Of a DNA stretch of 64,000 bases, positions 16,985 to 25,646 are shown piece after piece. This DNA comes from PALSA-610 sp038213435 (GTDB taxonomy: Bacteria; Actinomycetota; Acidimicrobiia; IMCC26256; PALSA-610), in assembly GCA_038213435.1 (NCBI GenBank), contig JBBQTI010000013.1:19110-83109 (forward strand). The letters are read 5' to 3'. Numbering within the stretch: position 1 is the first letter of the stretch; every line of letters begins with the position of its first letter. The notes beneath the pieces were generated by a model that had not been told where the DNA came from, searched no databases, and saw nothing but the letters and a program-made list of their open reading frames with translations. Both the position numbers and the translations under genes were made by a program.

Positions 16985-17674
16985 ATGTGCGGCCGCTACG
17001 TCTCGGTGTCGTCGCCGACGATCCTCGCCGAGCGGTTCCAGGTCGAAGAGGTGCGGGCCGACGCGGCCGATGCGAACTACAACGTCACGTCGCGGGCCGA
17101 CGTGCCGGTGATCGCCGAGCGCGACGGCCATCGCGTCCTCGATCGCGTGCGCTGGGGCCTCGTGCCCTCGTGGGCGAAGGACCTCTCGGTCGGCGACCGG
17201 ATGATCAACGCCCGGGCCGAGCGGCTGTCGAAGAGCAACGCGTACAAGCGCCCGTTCGAGCGGCGCCGGTGCATCGTCGCCGCGGACGGCTTCTACGAGT
17301 GGCAGGCGGTAGCCGGACGGAAGCAGAAGCAGCCCTGGTTCATCCGTCGCCGGGACGGCGAACCGCTCGCTTTCGCGGGGCTGTGGGAGATCTGGCACGA
17401 CCGCGCGGTCGGCGACGACGCGCCCCGCGTGCGAACGTGCACGATCATCACGACGGAACCGAACGATCTGATGCGACCGATCCACGATCGCATGCCGGTG
17501 ATCCTCCCAGAGTCGGCGTGGGACACCTGGCTCGACGTCGACAACCACGACGTGCGATCGCTCGGGCAACTGCTCGTTCCCGCGCCATCCGAGGATCTCG
17601 AGGGGTGGCCGATCACGATGCTCGTCAACAAGCCCGTCAACAACGGCCCGGAGCTGCTCGAGCCGCCCCGGTAA
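16985..17674 (+). CDS. SOS response-associated peptidase (SRAP/HMCES family)
   Basis: A 229-aa SRAP-domain protein. After removal of Met the catalytic Cys2 (MCGRY) becomes N-terminal and forms a thiazolidine crosslink with abasic sites in single-stranded DNA. Other family motifs are NVTSRADVPV, RWGLVPSWAKD, MINARAE, RRCIVAADGFYEW with the active-site Glu, and HDRMPVIL with the active-site His. The start at ATG 16985 is required for the Cys2 chemistry and is supported by a -10 box at the leaderless distance. It shields abasic sites during replication. Confidence 0.95.
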   Translation: MCGRYVSVSSPTILAERFQVEEVRADAADANYNVTSRADVPVIAERDGHRVLDRVRWGLVPSWAKDLSVGDRMINARAERLSKSNAYKRPFERRRCIVAADGFYEWQAVAGRKQKQPWFIRRRDGEPLAFAGLWEIWHDRAVGDDAPRVRTCTIITTEPNDLMRPIHDRMPVILPESAWDTWLDVDNHDVRSLGQLLVPAPSEDLEGWPITMLVNKPVNNGPELLEPPR

Positions 17675-17684
17675 ATTCCCCGTG
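17672..17684 (+). promoter_or_regulatory. Leaderless -10 box overlapping SRAP stop
   Basis: TAAATT at 17672-17677 includes the TAA stop of the SRAP gene and lies 7 nt before ATG 17685. It suggests the next gene has its own leaderless promoter despite the 10-bp gap. Confidence 0.45.
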
Positions 17685-18407
17685 ATGGACCACTCCGAGT
17701 TCGTGCACGCCATCCGTCGCGAAGGAGCGGCGCTCGCCGACGCCGCGCGCGCGGCCGGCGTCGAACATCCGGTGCCGACGTGCGGTGAGTGGACGATCGG
17801 CGACCTGTGCTCGCATGTCGGCCGGCTCCATCGCTGGGCGACAGAGATCGTCGAACGCCGTCCCGCCGACCCCGTCGGCCACTGGAAGCAGCTCGCGGTT
17901 CCCGAGGGCCCCGCGCTCGTCGACTTCGTCGCGCAGGGCTACGGCCCCCTGGCCGACGTGCTCGCGGCTGCGGGCGCCGGAGAACGCTGCTGGTCGTGGA
18001 CCGATCAGCGCACGGTGGGGTTCTGGTCGCGCCGGCAGGCGAACGAGCTCGCGGTTCACCGGTGGGACGCGCAGCTCGCGGCGGGCGTGCCCCAGCCGAT
18101 CGACCGCGACCTCGCGGTCGACGGTATCCAGGAGCTGTTCGACATCCTCCCGTTCCGGCCCGGCGGGTCGCCGACCGGAAACGGCGAGACCATGCACCTG
18201 CATTGCACCGACGGCGATGGCGAATGGCTGGTCCGGCTCGAACCCGACGGCGTCGCCGTCGTGAACGAGCACGCGAAAGCCGACGTCGCCGCGCGCGGCG
18301 GTGCCAGCGATCTCGTGTTGATGATGTGGGGGCGCGTTCCGGTCGATCAGGTCGAGGTGTTCGGCGATGCCTCGCTGCTACAGCGTTGGAGCGACGGGAA
18401 GCTCTGA
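17685..18407 (+). CDS. Maleylpyruvate isomerase family mycothiol-dependent enzyme
   Basis: A 240-aa DinB/MDMPI-fold protein (TIGR03083-like). The N-terminal four-helix bundle has CGEWTIGDLCSHVGRLHRW with a metal-type His, and the second region has RRQANELAVHRWDAQLA with further His residues. A C-terminal beta domain (residues about 155-240) resembles the SCP2-like MDMPI C-terminal domain. Such proteins are presumed to use mycothiol, the low-molecular-weight thiol of actinomycetes, or act in sigma-factor regulation. ATG 17685 is chosen over GTG 17682 because of the -10 spacing. Confidence 0.85.
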   Translation: MDHSEFVHAIRREGAALADAARAAGVEHPVPTCGEWTIGDLCSHVGRLHRWATEIVERRPADPVGHWKQLAVPEGPALVDFVAQGYGPLADVLAAAGAGERCWSWTDQRTVGFWSRRQANELAVHRWDAQLAAGVPQPIDRDLAVDGIQELFDILPFRPGGSPTGNGETMHLHCTDGDGEWLVRLEPDGVAVVNEHAKADVAARGGASDLVLMMWGRVPVDQVEVFGDASLLQRWSDGKL

Positions 18408-18413
18408 GAAGCG

Positions 18414-19031
18414 TTACACCGCAACGGCGGTACGCATCACGTCGATCACGTGCTCGCGCCGGGTCGCCAGGGCCGCCGCCGAGAGTGGGTCGATGTCGAG
18501 GAGGCCCGTCATCAGCTGTCCGTCCGAGAGGTACGACAGCACCGCGCCGTAGCCCGTGAGGAGCAGCTGCCGCGCGTCGTAGCGCCGGAGGCGGCCTGCG
18601 TCCATCTCCCGTTCGAGGAAGTCGGCGCCTCGATCGAAGAGCGGTCGCAACAGGACGCTGAGCTCGTCGCGCAGGATCGGACCGCCTTCGAGTGCTTCCC
18701 AGCGCACGAGCCGGACGAAGTCGGGGTGGTCCTCGAAGAATGTGAACGCGGCCCGGAGCATGCGCTCGACCTGCGGCCAACCTCGACGCGTTCCCTCGAT
18801 CGCCTGCTCGACGAGCAACGTCCAGTCCGCGAACGAGGCGAAGAGCACCGCGCGGTAGAGCACCTCCTTCGAGGGGAAGTGGTGCAGCAGGCTCGGACGC
18901 CGGATGCCGACCTCGTCGGCGATGTCGTTCAAGCTCGTGCCCGCGTAGCCGTGGTCGCCGAATCGCTTGAGCGCCACCTCGAGGATGAGATCCTTGGTCG
19001 ACGCGGGAGCGGAACCGACGGGCAACGCCAT
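18414..19031 (-). CDS. TetR-family regulator of fatty-acid desaturase
   Basis: A 205-aa repressor with the N-terminal HTH (LKRFGDHGYAGTSLNDIADEVG, then RRPSLLHHFPSKEVLYRAV in pieces) and an all-helical effector domain. It is divergent from a fatty-acid desaturase, and an 18-bp palindrome sits between the two starts. The minus-strand -10 TAGACT lies 6 nt before ATG 19031, so its mRNA should be leaderless. Regulation of membrane-lipid unsaturation through an acyl-CoA ligand is likely, by analogy with FadR/DesT-type TetR proteins. Confidence 0.9.
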   Translation of the reverse strand: MALPVGSAPASTKDLILEVALKRFGDHGYAGTSLNDIADEVGIRRPSLLHHFPSKEVLYRAVLFASFADWTLLVEQAIEGTRRGWPQVERMLRAAFTFFEDHPDFVRLVRWEALEGGPILRDELSVLLRPLFDRGADFLEREMDAGRLRRYDARQLLLTGYGAVLSYLSDGQLMTGLLDIDPLSAAALATRREHVIDVMRTAVAV

Positions 19032-19037
19032 CCCGTC

Positions 19038-19043
19038 AGTCTA
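19038..19043 (-). promoter_or_regulatory. Leaderless -10 box of TetR gene
   Basis: On the minus strand TAGACT is followed by 6 nt and ATG 19031. It lies beside the operator at 19055-19072, so the repressor would also control its own gene. Confidence 0.55.
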
Positions 19044-19054
19044 CCGAGATGTCT

Positions 19055-19072
19055 CTACCGACTGGTCGGTAG
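19055..19072. promoter_or_regulatory. TetR operator between regulator and desaturase
   Basis: CTACCGACTGGTCGGTAG has perfect 8-bp arms around a 2-bp centre. It directly abuts the plus-strand -10 TACCCT at 19073 and lies 12 bp upstream of the minus-strand -10, so a bound repressor would block both promoters. A related half-site CTACCGAG occurs at 19041. Confidence 0.8.
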
Positions 19073-19085
19073 TACCCTTTGGCGT
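19073..19085 (+). promoter_or_regulatory. Leaderless -10 box of desaturase gene
   Basis: TACCCT at 19073-19078 is 7 nt before GTG 19086 and immediately follows the palindrome. This fits a leaderless, TetR-repressed desaturase promoter. Confidence 0.6.
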
Positions 19086-19841
19086 GTGCCCCTCAGCAAT
19101 TTGATCGCCGCCGTTGTCACCGCGTTCGTCGTGACGCAGCTCGCGATCTTCACGACGACCGTGTACCTGCATCGCGCCCTCTCACATCGCGCGCTGACCG
19201 TCGGCAGTCCGGCGGCCATTCCCTTTCGGGTCATCATCTGGATGACAACGGGCATGCGACCGCGTGAGTGGGTGGCGGTGCATCGCAAGCACCACGCCGC
19301 GACCGACACCTTCGACGATCCACACAGTCCGCTCCAAGTGGGATTCTGGCGCGTGCAGCTCGGCAACGTCGGGCTCTACAAGCGCTGCGCGTCCGACCCG
19401 TCGAACGTGCGGAAGTACGCGCGTGATCTCCCACCCGACCACCTCGACCGAGCCGCATTCGATCATTCACTCGCCGGGCTGGTCATCGGGATCGCGATCA
19501 TCGTCGTCACGATGTGGGCGCTCGGCTTCGGTCTGCTCACGGGCTTCCTCGCCGCCGGTCTGCATGCCGTGCTCTACGTGATGCTCTCCGGCGCGATCAA
19601 CGCCGTCGGTCACACCCGCGGCACGCAGCCGTACTCGAACTCCGCGACGAACCTGCAATCACTCGCGTTCATCACCGCAGGCGAAGGATTGCACAACAAC
19701 CACCATGCTGCGCCCACCTCCGCTCGCTTCTCGCTGAACAGGGCCGAGCTCGATCCCGGCTGGTGGTTGGTACGCGTCCTCGTCAAGCTCCACCTCGCGC
19801 AGATACGGCACCAAGAGGTCCACCTCAAAACCGCGGCGTGA
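19086..19841 (+). CDS. Membrane fatty-acid / acyl-CoA desaturase
   Basis: A 251-aa integral membrane di-iron desaturase. Three histidine boxes are visible: HRALSH (HX4H, near residue 28), HRKHH (HXXHH, near residue 63) and HNNHH (HXXHH, near residue 202), separated by hydrophobic segments. This is the layout of delta-9 type acyl-lipid or acyl-CoA desaturases, although the protein is short. The start is GTG 19086, with the -10 box and operator directly upstream; much longer in-frame sequence upstream is antisense to the TetR gene. It introduces a double bond into membrane acyl chains. Confidence 0.88.
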   Translation: MPLSNLIAAVVTAFVVTQLAIFTTTVYLHRALSHRALTVGSPAAIPFRVIIWMTTGMRPREWVAVHRKHHAATDTFDDPHSPLQVGFWRVQLGNVGLYKRCASDPSNVRKYARDLPPDHLDRAAFDHSLAGLVIGIAIIVVTMWALGFGLLTGFLAAGLHAVLYVMLSGAINAVGHTRGTQPYSNSATNLQSLAFITAGEGLHNNHHAAPTSARFSLNRAELDPGWWLVRVLVKLHLAQIRHQEVHLKTAA

Positions 19842-19885
19842 TCAGCCAGGCGGGTATCCCGCCTCGCCGCGAGTGCGACCCAGAA

Positions 19886-20842
19886 TTATCGCGCAAGCGC
19901 GCGAACGACGTCGTGAAGTTGTTCGGGCCCGCAGAACAGCGCCGGTGCCGGAGTCGTCACGCCGTTCTCGATGTAACGCGCGATGTGCTCCTTGCACTGC
20001 TCGGGCTTGCCCCACACGAGCAGATCGTCGACGACCGAATCGGGAATCGATTCCGCGGCGGCCTTCCTGTCGCCTTCCTTCCAGAGCCGCCAGAGGTCGG
20101 CAAGCTCTTCACCGCGGCCGAGCCACTCGTGGAATGCGGCGTAGACGGGCACGGTGAGATACGACGCGATCGCGCGCTTGCCGACCGAGCGAGCGAGGCT
20201 CGCGTCGTCGACGGGGAACACGAAGATGCGTGCTGCGATCTCCTTCCCGGCACCGACGTGCGGCGCGACCGTCTTGACGTCGTCGGCCGACAGCCAGTTG
20301 ATGATCGCCCCATCGCCTTCGCGTCCGGCCAGTCGCAACATGCCTTCGCGCAGTGCGGCTACCAGGATCGGCGGCTGCTCCGGAACGGGGACGCCGAGCC
20401 GGAAGCCGCGGACGCGGAACGTCTCGTACTCCTCGTCGACCTTCTCGCCCGTCAGCGCGGCCCGCAGGAACCGGATCGTGTCGCGCACGCGCTGGTACGG
20501 CTTGTCGAACGTCAAACCGTTCCAGCGTTCGACGATGACGTCGGAGGAGGTTCCGATCCCGAGCGCGAAGTGGCCGGGCGCGGCTTGGCACATCGACGCG
20601 ACCGTCGACGCAAGCGTGTGCGCGCCGCGCGTGTACGCGGGCACGATCGCGGTCCCGAACCGCAGCTCGGGCGCCCACTGGGCGGCGACTGCGAGCGGGA
20701 TGAACGCGTCGTACCCACCCGACTCAGCCGACCACAGATCGGTGTATCCGAGGTCGACCAGCTCGCGCACCAGCTCGCGCTGCTCCAAGAGCGGAATGCC
20801 GTCGAAGGGAAACGTGATGCCGTAGCGCTGCGGGATGCTCAT
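19886..20842 (-). CDS. LLM-class F420-dependent oxidoreductase
   Basis: A 318-aa luciferase-like TIM-barrel protein. Characteristic segments are ELVDLGYTDLWSAESGGYDAF near the N-terminus, RFGTAIVPAYTRGAHTLAST, and GHFALGIGTSSDVIVERWNG in the F420/FMN-binding region. Enzymes of this class use F420H2 or FMNH2; the Ddn-like and CofE-like genes elsewhere in the window fit F420 use. ATG 20842 is chosen because AAGGA lies 7 nt upstream; GTG 20848 is too close. It follows a thioesterase and a sulfatase on the same strand. Confidence 0.88.
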   Translation of the reverse strand: MSIPQRYGITFPFDGIPLLEQRELVRELVDLGYTDLWSAESGGYDAFIPLAVAAQWAPELRFGTAIVPAYTRGAHTLASTVASMCQAAPGHFALGIGTSSDVIVERWNGLTFDKPYQRVRDTIRFLRAALTGEKVDEEYETFRVRGFRLGVPVPEQPPILVAALREGMLRLAGREGDGAIINWLSADDVKTVAPHVGAGKEIAARIFVFPVDDASLARSVGKRAIASYLTVPVYAAFHEWLGRGEELADLWRLWKEGDRKAAAESIPDSVVDDLLVWGKPEQCKEHIARYIENGVTTPAPALFCGPEQLHDVVRALAR

Positions 20843-20866
20843 GCGCACATCCTTGTCGCGATGCGC

Positions 20867-21712
20867 TCAGCGCTGCACGTCACCTTCCAGCTCGGTGAGA
20901 GGTTCGTTTTGGTCGTCGCGCCACGCGCGCACGATCGACGACTGGCTCGCGGTGCCGAGCAGCGTTCCGTCCTCGGCCCAGAGATGTACGAGCCCGTGAC
21001 CGAAGCCGTCGGCGACCGCGTGCACGCGCACGTCGGCGAGGACCCACTCGGTCGGGACGCGGTGCGCGACGCGCAACGTGTTGTCGAGGCTGTTTCCGCC
21101 CGCGCGCTTGCCGAGGGCTTGACCGATCCCGAACGGGACGAAATCGCCGATGATCGCGAGCGCGGCGGCCGACATGTCGAGCAACTCGGGCAAGCGGATC
21201 CACAAGGCGGACTGCCCGGACCCTTCCGGACCCGGGAACTCCCAGGGCGCGCGACCGTTCGCGAGCTTGGCGTCGAGGCGCCGGGCGATCGTGCCCTCGT
21301 GGCGGTTCATCATCGGCCGCGGCGGGCAGTCGAGCGGACCGGGTACGTCGGGCCGGATCGCCCACTGCCCTTCGAGGGGGAGCGGCCGGTGCCCGAGCGC
21401 GCCGAGCACGGTGAGGATCTCGTCGTCGCCGACGCGCGCGATCACGCGCGCCTGCGAGATCTGGTGACCGCGCACGATCTCGGTGACGTCGAGCTCCAAC
21501 ACCGACGGCGGCCTCGCGAACGAGAGGTACTGCGCGGTCGCCCAGATGCACGGGCGGCCGCTCAACTCCTCCATCACCTCGATGCACGCACCGAGTCCGC
21601 AACCACCGAACAACGCCCCGGTTCCGGACGTGAGCCCGCGCACGACCTCCATCCGCCAGCGCGAGCGGTCGTCCGTAACGGGTTCGAGGCCGAAGAAGGT
21701 CCGGGCGTCCAT
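20867..21712 (-). CDS. TesB-like acyl-CoA thioesterase family protein
   Basis: A 281-aa protein with the double-hotdog architecture of acyl-CoA thioesterase II relatives. The first hotdog has TSGTGALFGGCGLGACIEVMEEL, where G-G-x-G replaces the usual HGG, and ATAQYLSFARPPSVLELDV; the second begins near residue 150. A C-terminal HLWAEDGTLLGTASQSSIVR is typical. It would release free fatty acids from acyl-CoA or act as an acyl-CoA-binding protein. It lies between a sulfatase and a luciferase-like gene on the same strand. Confidence 0.8.
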   Translation of the reverse strand: MDARTFFGLEPVTDDRSRWRMEVVRGLTSGTGALFGGCGLGACIEVMEELSGRPCIWATAQYLSFARPPSVLELDVTEIVRGHQISQARVIARVGDDEILTVLGALGHRPLPLEGQWAIRPDVPGPLDCPPRPMMNRHEGTIARRLDAKLANGRAPWEFPGPEGSGQSALWIRLPELLDMSAAALAIIGDFVPFGIGQALGKRAGGNSLDNTLRVAHRVPTEWVLADVRVHAVADGFGHGLVHLWAEDGTLLGTASQSSIVRAWRDDQNEPLTELEGDVQR

Positions 21713-21724
21713 CGGCCGGGCACG

Positions 21725-23230
21725 CTACCGCCGCCGCGCGTTCCGTTCGACCAGGCCGGCATGCATCGTCAGCTTCATGCCGGTCAGTGTGCGTTCCGTG
21801 TGGCGCATGCGCCACGCCAGCATGCGCTGCGCGTAGTCGAGCACCGTCGCTGCATAGGCCGGGTCGCCTGCGACATCGTGGATCTGCGCCGAATCGGTGC
21901 CGAGATCGAAGAAGATCGGCGGCAGCTTCGGATGACCGGCGAACTGCACGTACTTTCCGTTGTCGTCGCGCAGCACCGCGAGCGCGCATTCCTCCATGGT
22001 GAGGCCGAACGTCTCTTCGATGAGCGGGCTGTCGGGATCGCGGAAGTCGAACTCGAAATGCGCCTCCTGGCGCCAGTCGTCGGGAGACACGCCGCGCAGC
22101 CACGGCGTGAGCGCGCGGCCGTCGCATTGCAGCGGTGTGTCCGCGCCGAGCAGCTCGCAGATCGTCGGCAACACGTCGACGTGCTCGGTGAACGCGTCGA
22201 CTGTGCCGCCGTCGGCCACGCCCGGACCGCGCACGATCAGCGGTACGTGGTACGACTGGTCGAACCAGCCGAGCTTGTGCAGCATGTAGTGATCGCCGAG
22301 GTTCTCGCCATGGTCGCTCGTGAAGATCACCAGCGTTCGGTCCGCCTGGCCCGTGGCCTCGAGCCAGTCGAGGAGGAGCCCGATCTGGTCGTCGACCTCG
22401 GCGAGCATGCCGTAGTACGTCGCTTGTAGCTCGCGCTGCTCCCGATCGTCGTCGGGCGACTTCAGGAACGGATGGTCGATCATCATGCCGAGCAGTGGGT
22501 GTTGTGCGCCCTCTTCCGCGCGCGACGGCGCGCGCACGGGCGCGGGAACCGACTGCGGATCGAACATCGTGTCGTACGGAGCGGGGGCGAGAAACGGAGG
22601 ATGGGGTCGCAGGAACGAGAGGTGCGCGAACCATGGGTGCGATCCCCGGCCGTTTGCCCACGCGAGGAACCGGTCGGTGAGGAATCGCGTCTGGGAGTGC
22701 TCCGCGTCGTACTGGGTGCGCCGGACCGTACCGCTCGCGGGACGGTCGACGAACGTGCGCCAGTCGTCCGGAACGTCGACACCGCCGGCGCGAAGCCACT
22801 CGAGCCACTCGAACGGTTCGCCCTCGGGGAGATGGCACACCGGGTCGAAGCCGGGAAGTACGCCCTCGTAGCGGAAGAGACGCGGGTCGCCGGCCGCGAC
22901 CGTCCGGGGGTCGATGCTCGTGTCGGTGTAGCCGAAGAGCGCGGGTTCGTAGCCCAGACGGCGGGCGACGAGGGCAACGTTGTCGTGGCGGGCGTCGAGC
23001 GGGGTGCCGTTCAGCACCGAGCGGTGGTTCATCAGGTACATGCCGGTGTACAGGGCGGCCCGGCTCGGTCCGCAGGGCGCGGCCTGGGCGAAATGGCGCC
23101 GGAATCCCACGCCGCCGGCGGCGAGCCGGTCGAGGTTCGGCGTGCGTACCAGGGGGTGCGCGGCCGCGCTCAGGCAGTCGCCGCGCCACTGGTCGGCGGT
23201 GATGAACAGGACGTTTACGTCAGGTGCCAT
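21725..23230 (-). CDS. Sulfatase / phosphonate monoester hydrolase-like protein
   Basis: A 501-aa alkaline phosphatase superfamily enzyme. The formylglycine-forming motif is CGPSR at Cys53, preceded by the metal-binding FITADQWRGD at the N-terminus; TSDHGENLGDH near residue 300 gives the second metal site. The C-terminal subdomain is present and the length is usual. Arylsulfatases and phosphonate monoester/phosphodiester hydrolases share these features, so the ester cleaved is uncertain. No signal peptide is evident, so it is probably cytosolic. Divergent from Lon. Confidence 0.88.
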   Translation of the reverse strand: MAPDVNVLFITADQWRGDCLSAAAHPLVRTPNLDRLAAGGVGFRRHFAQAAPCGPSRAALYTGMYLMNHRSVLNGTPLDARHDNVALVARRLGYEPALFGYTDTSIDPRTVAAGDPRLFRYEGVLPGFDPVCHLPEGEPFEWLEWLRAGGVDVPDDWRTFVDRPASGTVRRTQYDAEHSQTRFLTDRFLAWANGRGSHPWFAHLSFLRPHPPFLAPAPYDTMFDPQSVPAPVRAPSRAEEGAQHPLLGMMIDHPFLKSPDDDREQRELQATYYGMLAEVDDQIGLLLDWLEATGQADRTLVIFTSDHGENLGDHYMLHKLGWFDQSYHVPLIVRGPGVADGGTVDAFTEHVDVLPTICELLGADTPLQCDGRALTPWLRGVSPDDWRQEAHFEFDFRDPDSPLIEETFGLTMEECALAVLRDDNGKYVQFAGHPKLPPIFFDLGTDSAQIHDVAGDPAYAATVLDYAQRMLAWRMRHTERTLTGMKLTMHAGLVERNARRR

Positions 23231-23284
23231 GGGAATGCCGACCGAGGGAATCGGGAATCGCCCTCCACCGTTACACCCGGCACT

Positions 23285-25591
23285 ATGTCAGACACCAAGA
23301 CTCAGCTCCTGCCCCTGTTGCCCCTCACGCAAGGCGTCGTCCTGCCGCAGATGGTGGTGACGATCGCCCTCGAGACCGACGAGGCGAAGCGCGCGGCCGA
23401 AGCAGCCGCCGTTGCCGGCAACCAGATCGTGCTCGTGCCGCGACTCGACGGTCGTTTCGCCCGCGTAGGGACGATCGCCGCGATCGAGAGCGCCGGCGAC
23501 CTCCCGAACGGCACGCGTGCGCTCGTAATTCGGGGCGTCGCCCGGGGCCGGGTCGGCACCGGCGAGCTCGGCGCGCACGGCGCGCTGCACGTGCAAGTCG
23601 AGCCCCTCGACGAGCCGCCGCCCACTGACCGTGCCCGAGAGCTCGCCCGCGAGTACCGCGCGGTGGTCGAGACGATTCTCGAGCACCGGGGCGCGCGCCG
23701 CATCGCCGACGTCCTCGCCGGGGTCGACGATCCCGGTCAGCTGGCCGACACCGCGGCGTACGCGCCGGAGCTCACGATGGACCAGCGGGTCGAGCTGCTG
23801 GAGGCGATCGAGGTGGAAGCGCGCCTCGAGCTCGTCCTCGGCTGGATGCGCGAGGCGCTCGCCGACCTCGAGCTGAAGGACAAGATCCGGACCAACGTCA
23901 CCGACGGCCTCGACAAGCAACAGCGCGAGCTCCTGCTGCGTCGCCAGCTCGACGAGATCCGCACGGAGCTCGGCGAGAGCGACGACGACGTCGTCGCCGA
24001 GTACCGCGCCAAGCTCGCGGAGAAGGTATTGCCCGACGCCGTCCGGCTCGCGGTCGACAAGGAGCTCGACCGGCTCGAGCGCATGGGCCAGCAGAACCCC
24101 GAGCAGGCGTGGGTCCGTAATTGGCTCGACGCGGTCGTCGACCTGCCGTGGGGCGAGTACGCGCCCGAGAGCGACGACATCCCGGACGCTCGTCGAGTGT
24201 TGGACGCCGATCACGAAGGCCTCGGCGACGTCAAGGACCGCATCCTCGAGTTCCTGGCGGTGCGCGTGTTGCGGCGCGAACGTGGCCTCGGCGCTGTGAG
24301 CGGCCGCGGTTCGGGCGCGATCCTCGCGCTCGTCGGTCCTCCCGGCGTCGGCAAGACGTCGCTGGGTGAGTCGGTCGCGCGCGCACTGGGTCGTCCCTTC
24401 GTGCGCGTGGCGGTCGGAGGCGTGCGCGACGAGGCGGAGATCCGCGGTCACCGTCGCACCTACGTCGGCTCTCGTCCCGGTCGGATCGTGCGCGCGCTGA
24501 CCGAAGCCAAGGCGATGAACCCGGTCGTGCTGATCGACGAGATCGACAAGCTCCAGGCCGGCGGCTGGTCGGGCGATCCGGCGAGCGCGCTCCTGGAAGT
24601 GCTCGACCCGGCGCAGAACCATACGTTCCGTGACCACTTCCTCGAGCTCGACCTCGACTTGTCCGACGTGTTGTTCCTCGCGACCGCGAACGTGCTCGAG
24701 ACGATTCCCGGGCCGCTGCTCGACCGTATGGAGATCGTGTCGCTCGATGGCTACACGGAAGACGAGAAGGTCTCCATCGCGAAACACCACTTGTTCCCGC
24801 GCCAACGCGAGAAGGCCGGGCTGCGCGACGACGAGCTCGACGTCACCGACGCCGCGTTACACGCCCTCGTGAACGGGTGGACGCGCGAGGCCGGTGTGCG
24901 CGGTCTGGAACGGCAGATCGGCAAGATCGCCCGCAAGTCGGTGCGCAAGGTCGCCGGGCACGAGGCGACGAGCGTCGTGGTCGACGAGCCCGACCTGAAG
25001 GAGTACGTGGGTCGTCCGCGCTTTCGTCAGGACGACGCGTCGCGCGCGCCGATCCCGGGGCTCGCGACGGGTCTGGCCGTCACCGGTGCCGGCGGCGACG
25101 TGCTCACGATCGAAGTGACCGCGATGGACGGTGAGCCGGGCCTGCAGGTCACGGGCCAGCTCGGCGACGTGATGTCGGAGTCCGCGCAGATCGCGCTGTC
25201 GTTCGTACGTGCGAACGCGAACGAGCTCGGCGTGTTGCCGGGCGCGTTCGAGCACCGCAAGTTCCACCTCCACGTACCGTCGGGCGCCATCCCGAAGGAC
25301 GGTCCTTCGGCCGGCATCACGATGACGACGGCGCTCGCATCCTTGGTGACGGGACGCCCGGTCAAGCCCAACGTGGGCATGACGGGAGAGGTCACGCTGC
25401 AGGGACGGGTGCTGCCGATCGGCGGTCTGAAGCAAAAGCTGCTCGCGGCCCATCGCGCGGGCCTGACCGACGTCGTCATCCCGATCGACAACGAACCCGA
25501 TCTCGATGACGTGCCCGAGCAGGTGCGCGAGCTGCTGCACGTGCACCCGGTGCGTGACGTGCGCGAGGTCCTCGCGATCGCGCTCACCTGA
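23285..25591 (+). CDS. lon: ATP-dependent Lon protease
   Basis: A 768-aa Lon (LonA) protease of normal length that degrades misfolded and regulatory proteins in the cytosol. An N-terminal substrate-binding domain is followed by the AAA+ module with Walker A GPPGVGKT (about residue 351), Walker B VVLIDEIDKL and the sensor region FLATANVLETIPGPLLDRME. The serine-lysine protease domain has KDGPSAG (catalytic Ser near 675) and GLKQKLLAA (catalytic Lys near 716). ATG 23285 is the first start after the divergent sulfatase; the longer upstream frame is antisense to that gene. No HspR-type HAIR element was seen upstream. Confidence 0.97.
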   Translation: MSDTKTQLLPLLPLTQGVVLPQMVVTIALETDEAKRAAEAAAVAGNQIVLVPRLDGRFARVGTIAAIESAGDLPNGTRALVIRGVARGRVGTGELGAHGALHVQVEPLDEPPPTDRARELAREYRAVVETILEHRGARRIADVLAGVDDPGQLADTAAYAPELTMDQRVELLEAIEVEARLELVLGWMREALADLELKDKIRTNVTDGLDKQQRELLLRRQLDEIRTELGESDDDVVAEYRAKLAEKVLPDAVRLAVDKELDRLERMGQQNPEQAWVRNWLDAVVDLPWGEYAPESDDIPDARRVLDADHEGLGDVKDRILEFLAVRVLRRERGLGAVSGRGSGAILALVGPPGVGKTSLGESVARALGRPFVRVAVGGVRDEAEIRGHRRTYVGSRPGRIVRALTEAKAMNPVVLIDEIDKLQAGGWSGDPASALLEVLDPAQNHTFRDHFLELDLDLSDVLFLATANVLETIPGPLLDRMEIVSLDGYTEDEKVSIAKHHLFPRQREKAGLRDDELDVTDAALHALVNGWTREAGVRGLERQIGKIARKSVRKVAGHEATSVVVDEPDLKEYVGRPRFRQDDASRAPIPGLATGLAVTGAGGDVLTIEVTAMDGEPGLQVTGQLGDVMSESAQIALSFVRANANELGVLPGAFEHRKFHLHVPSGAIPKDGPSAGITMTTALASLVTGRPVKPNVGMTGEVTLQGRVLPIGGLKQKLLAAHRAGLTDVVIPIDNEPDLDDVPEQVRELLHVHPVRDVREVLAIALT

Positions 25592-25619
25592 TTCGGCGAT
25601 ATTCCCCCCGAGCAGATAC

Positions 25620-25646
25620 GGGGCGGCGGCCTTAGGCTGCCGCCCC
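25620..25646 (+). terminator. Lon terminator hairpin abutting the next start codon
   Basis: GGGGCGGC (25620-25627) pairs with GCCGCCCC (25639-25646), enclosing an 11-nt loop that itself contains TAGGCT (25633-25638), a possible -10 box 8 nt before GTG 25647. The hairpin may end lon transcription while a new leaderless transcript starts within the same stretch. Confidence 0.55.

Noticed and set aside
18450..19085. A longer start for the fatty-acid desaturase inside the long plus-strand frame.
   Set aside because: That part is antisense to the TetR gene; the true start is set by the promoter and operator at 19055-19086.
19514..22429. A 971-aa plus-strand open frame.
   Set aside because: It is antisense to the luciferase-like, thioesterase and sulfatase genes, which have recognisable families; its own translation is Arg/Glu-rich and repetitive with no domains.
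22472..23284. An upstream extension of Lon as a single 1039-aa protein.
   Set aside because: The extra part is antisense to the sulfatase. Lon itself begins at ATG 23285 with the normal N-terminal domain.
23231..23284. Possible HspR/HAIR element for lon.
   Set aside because: No CTTGAGT-N7-ACTCAAG-like inverted repeat is present in the intergenic region.
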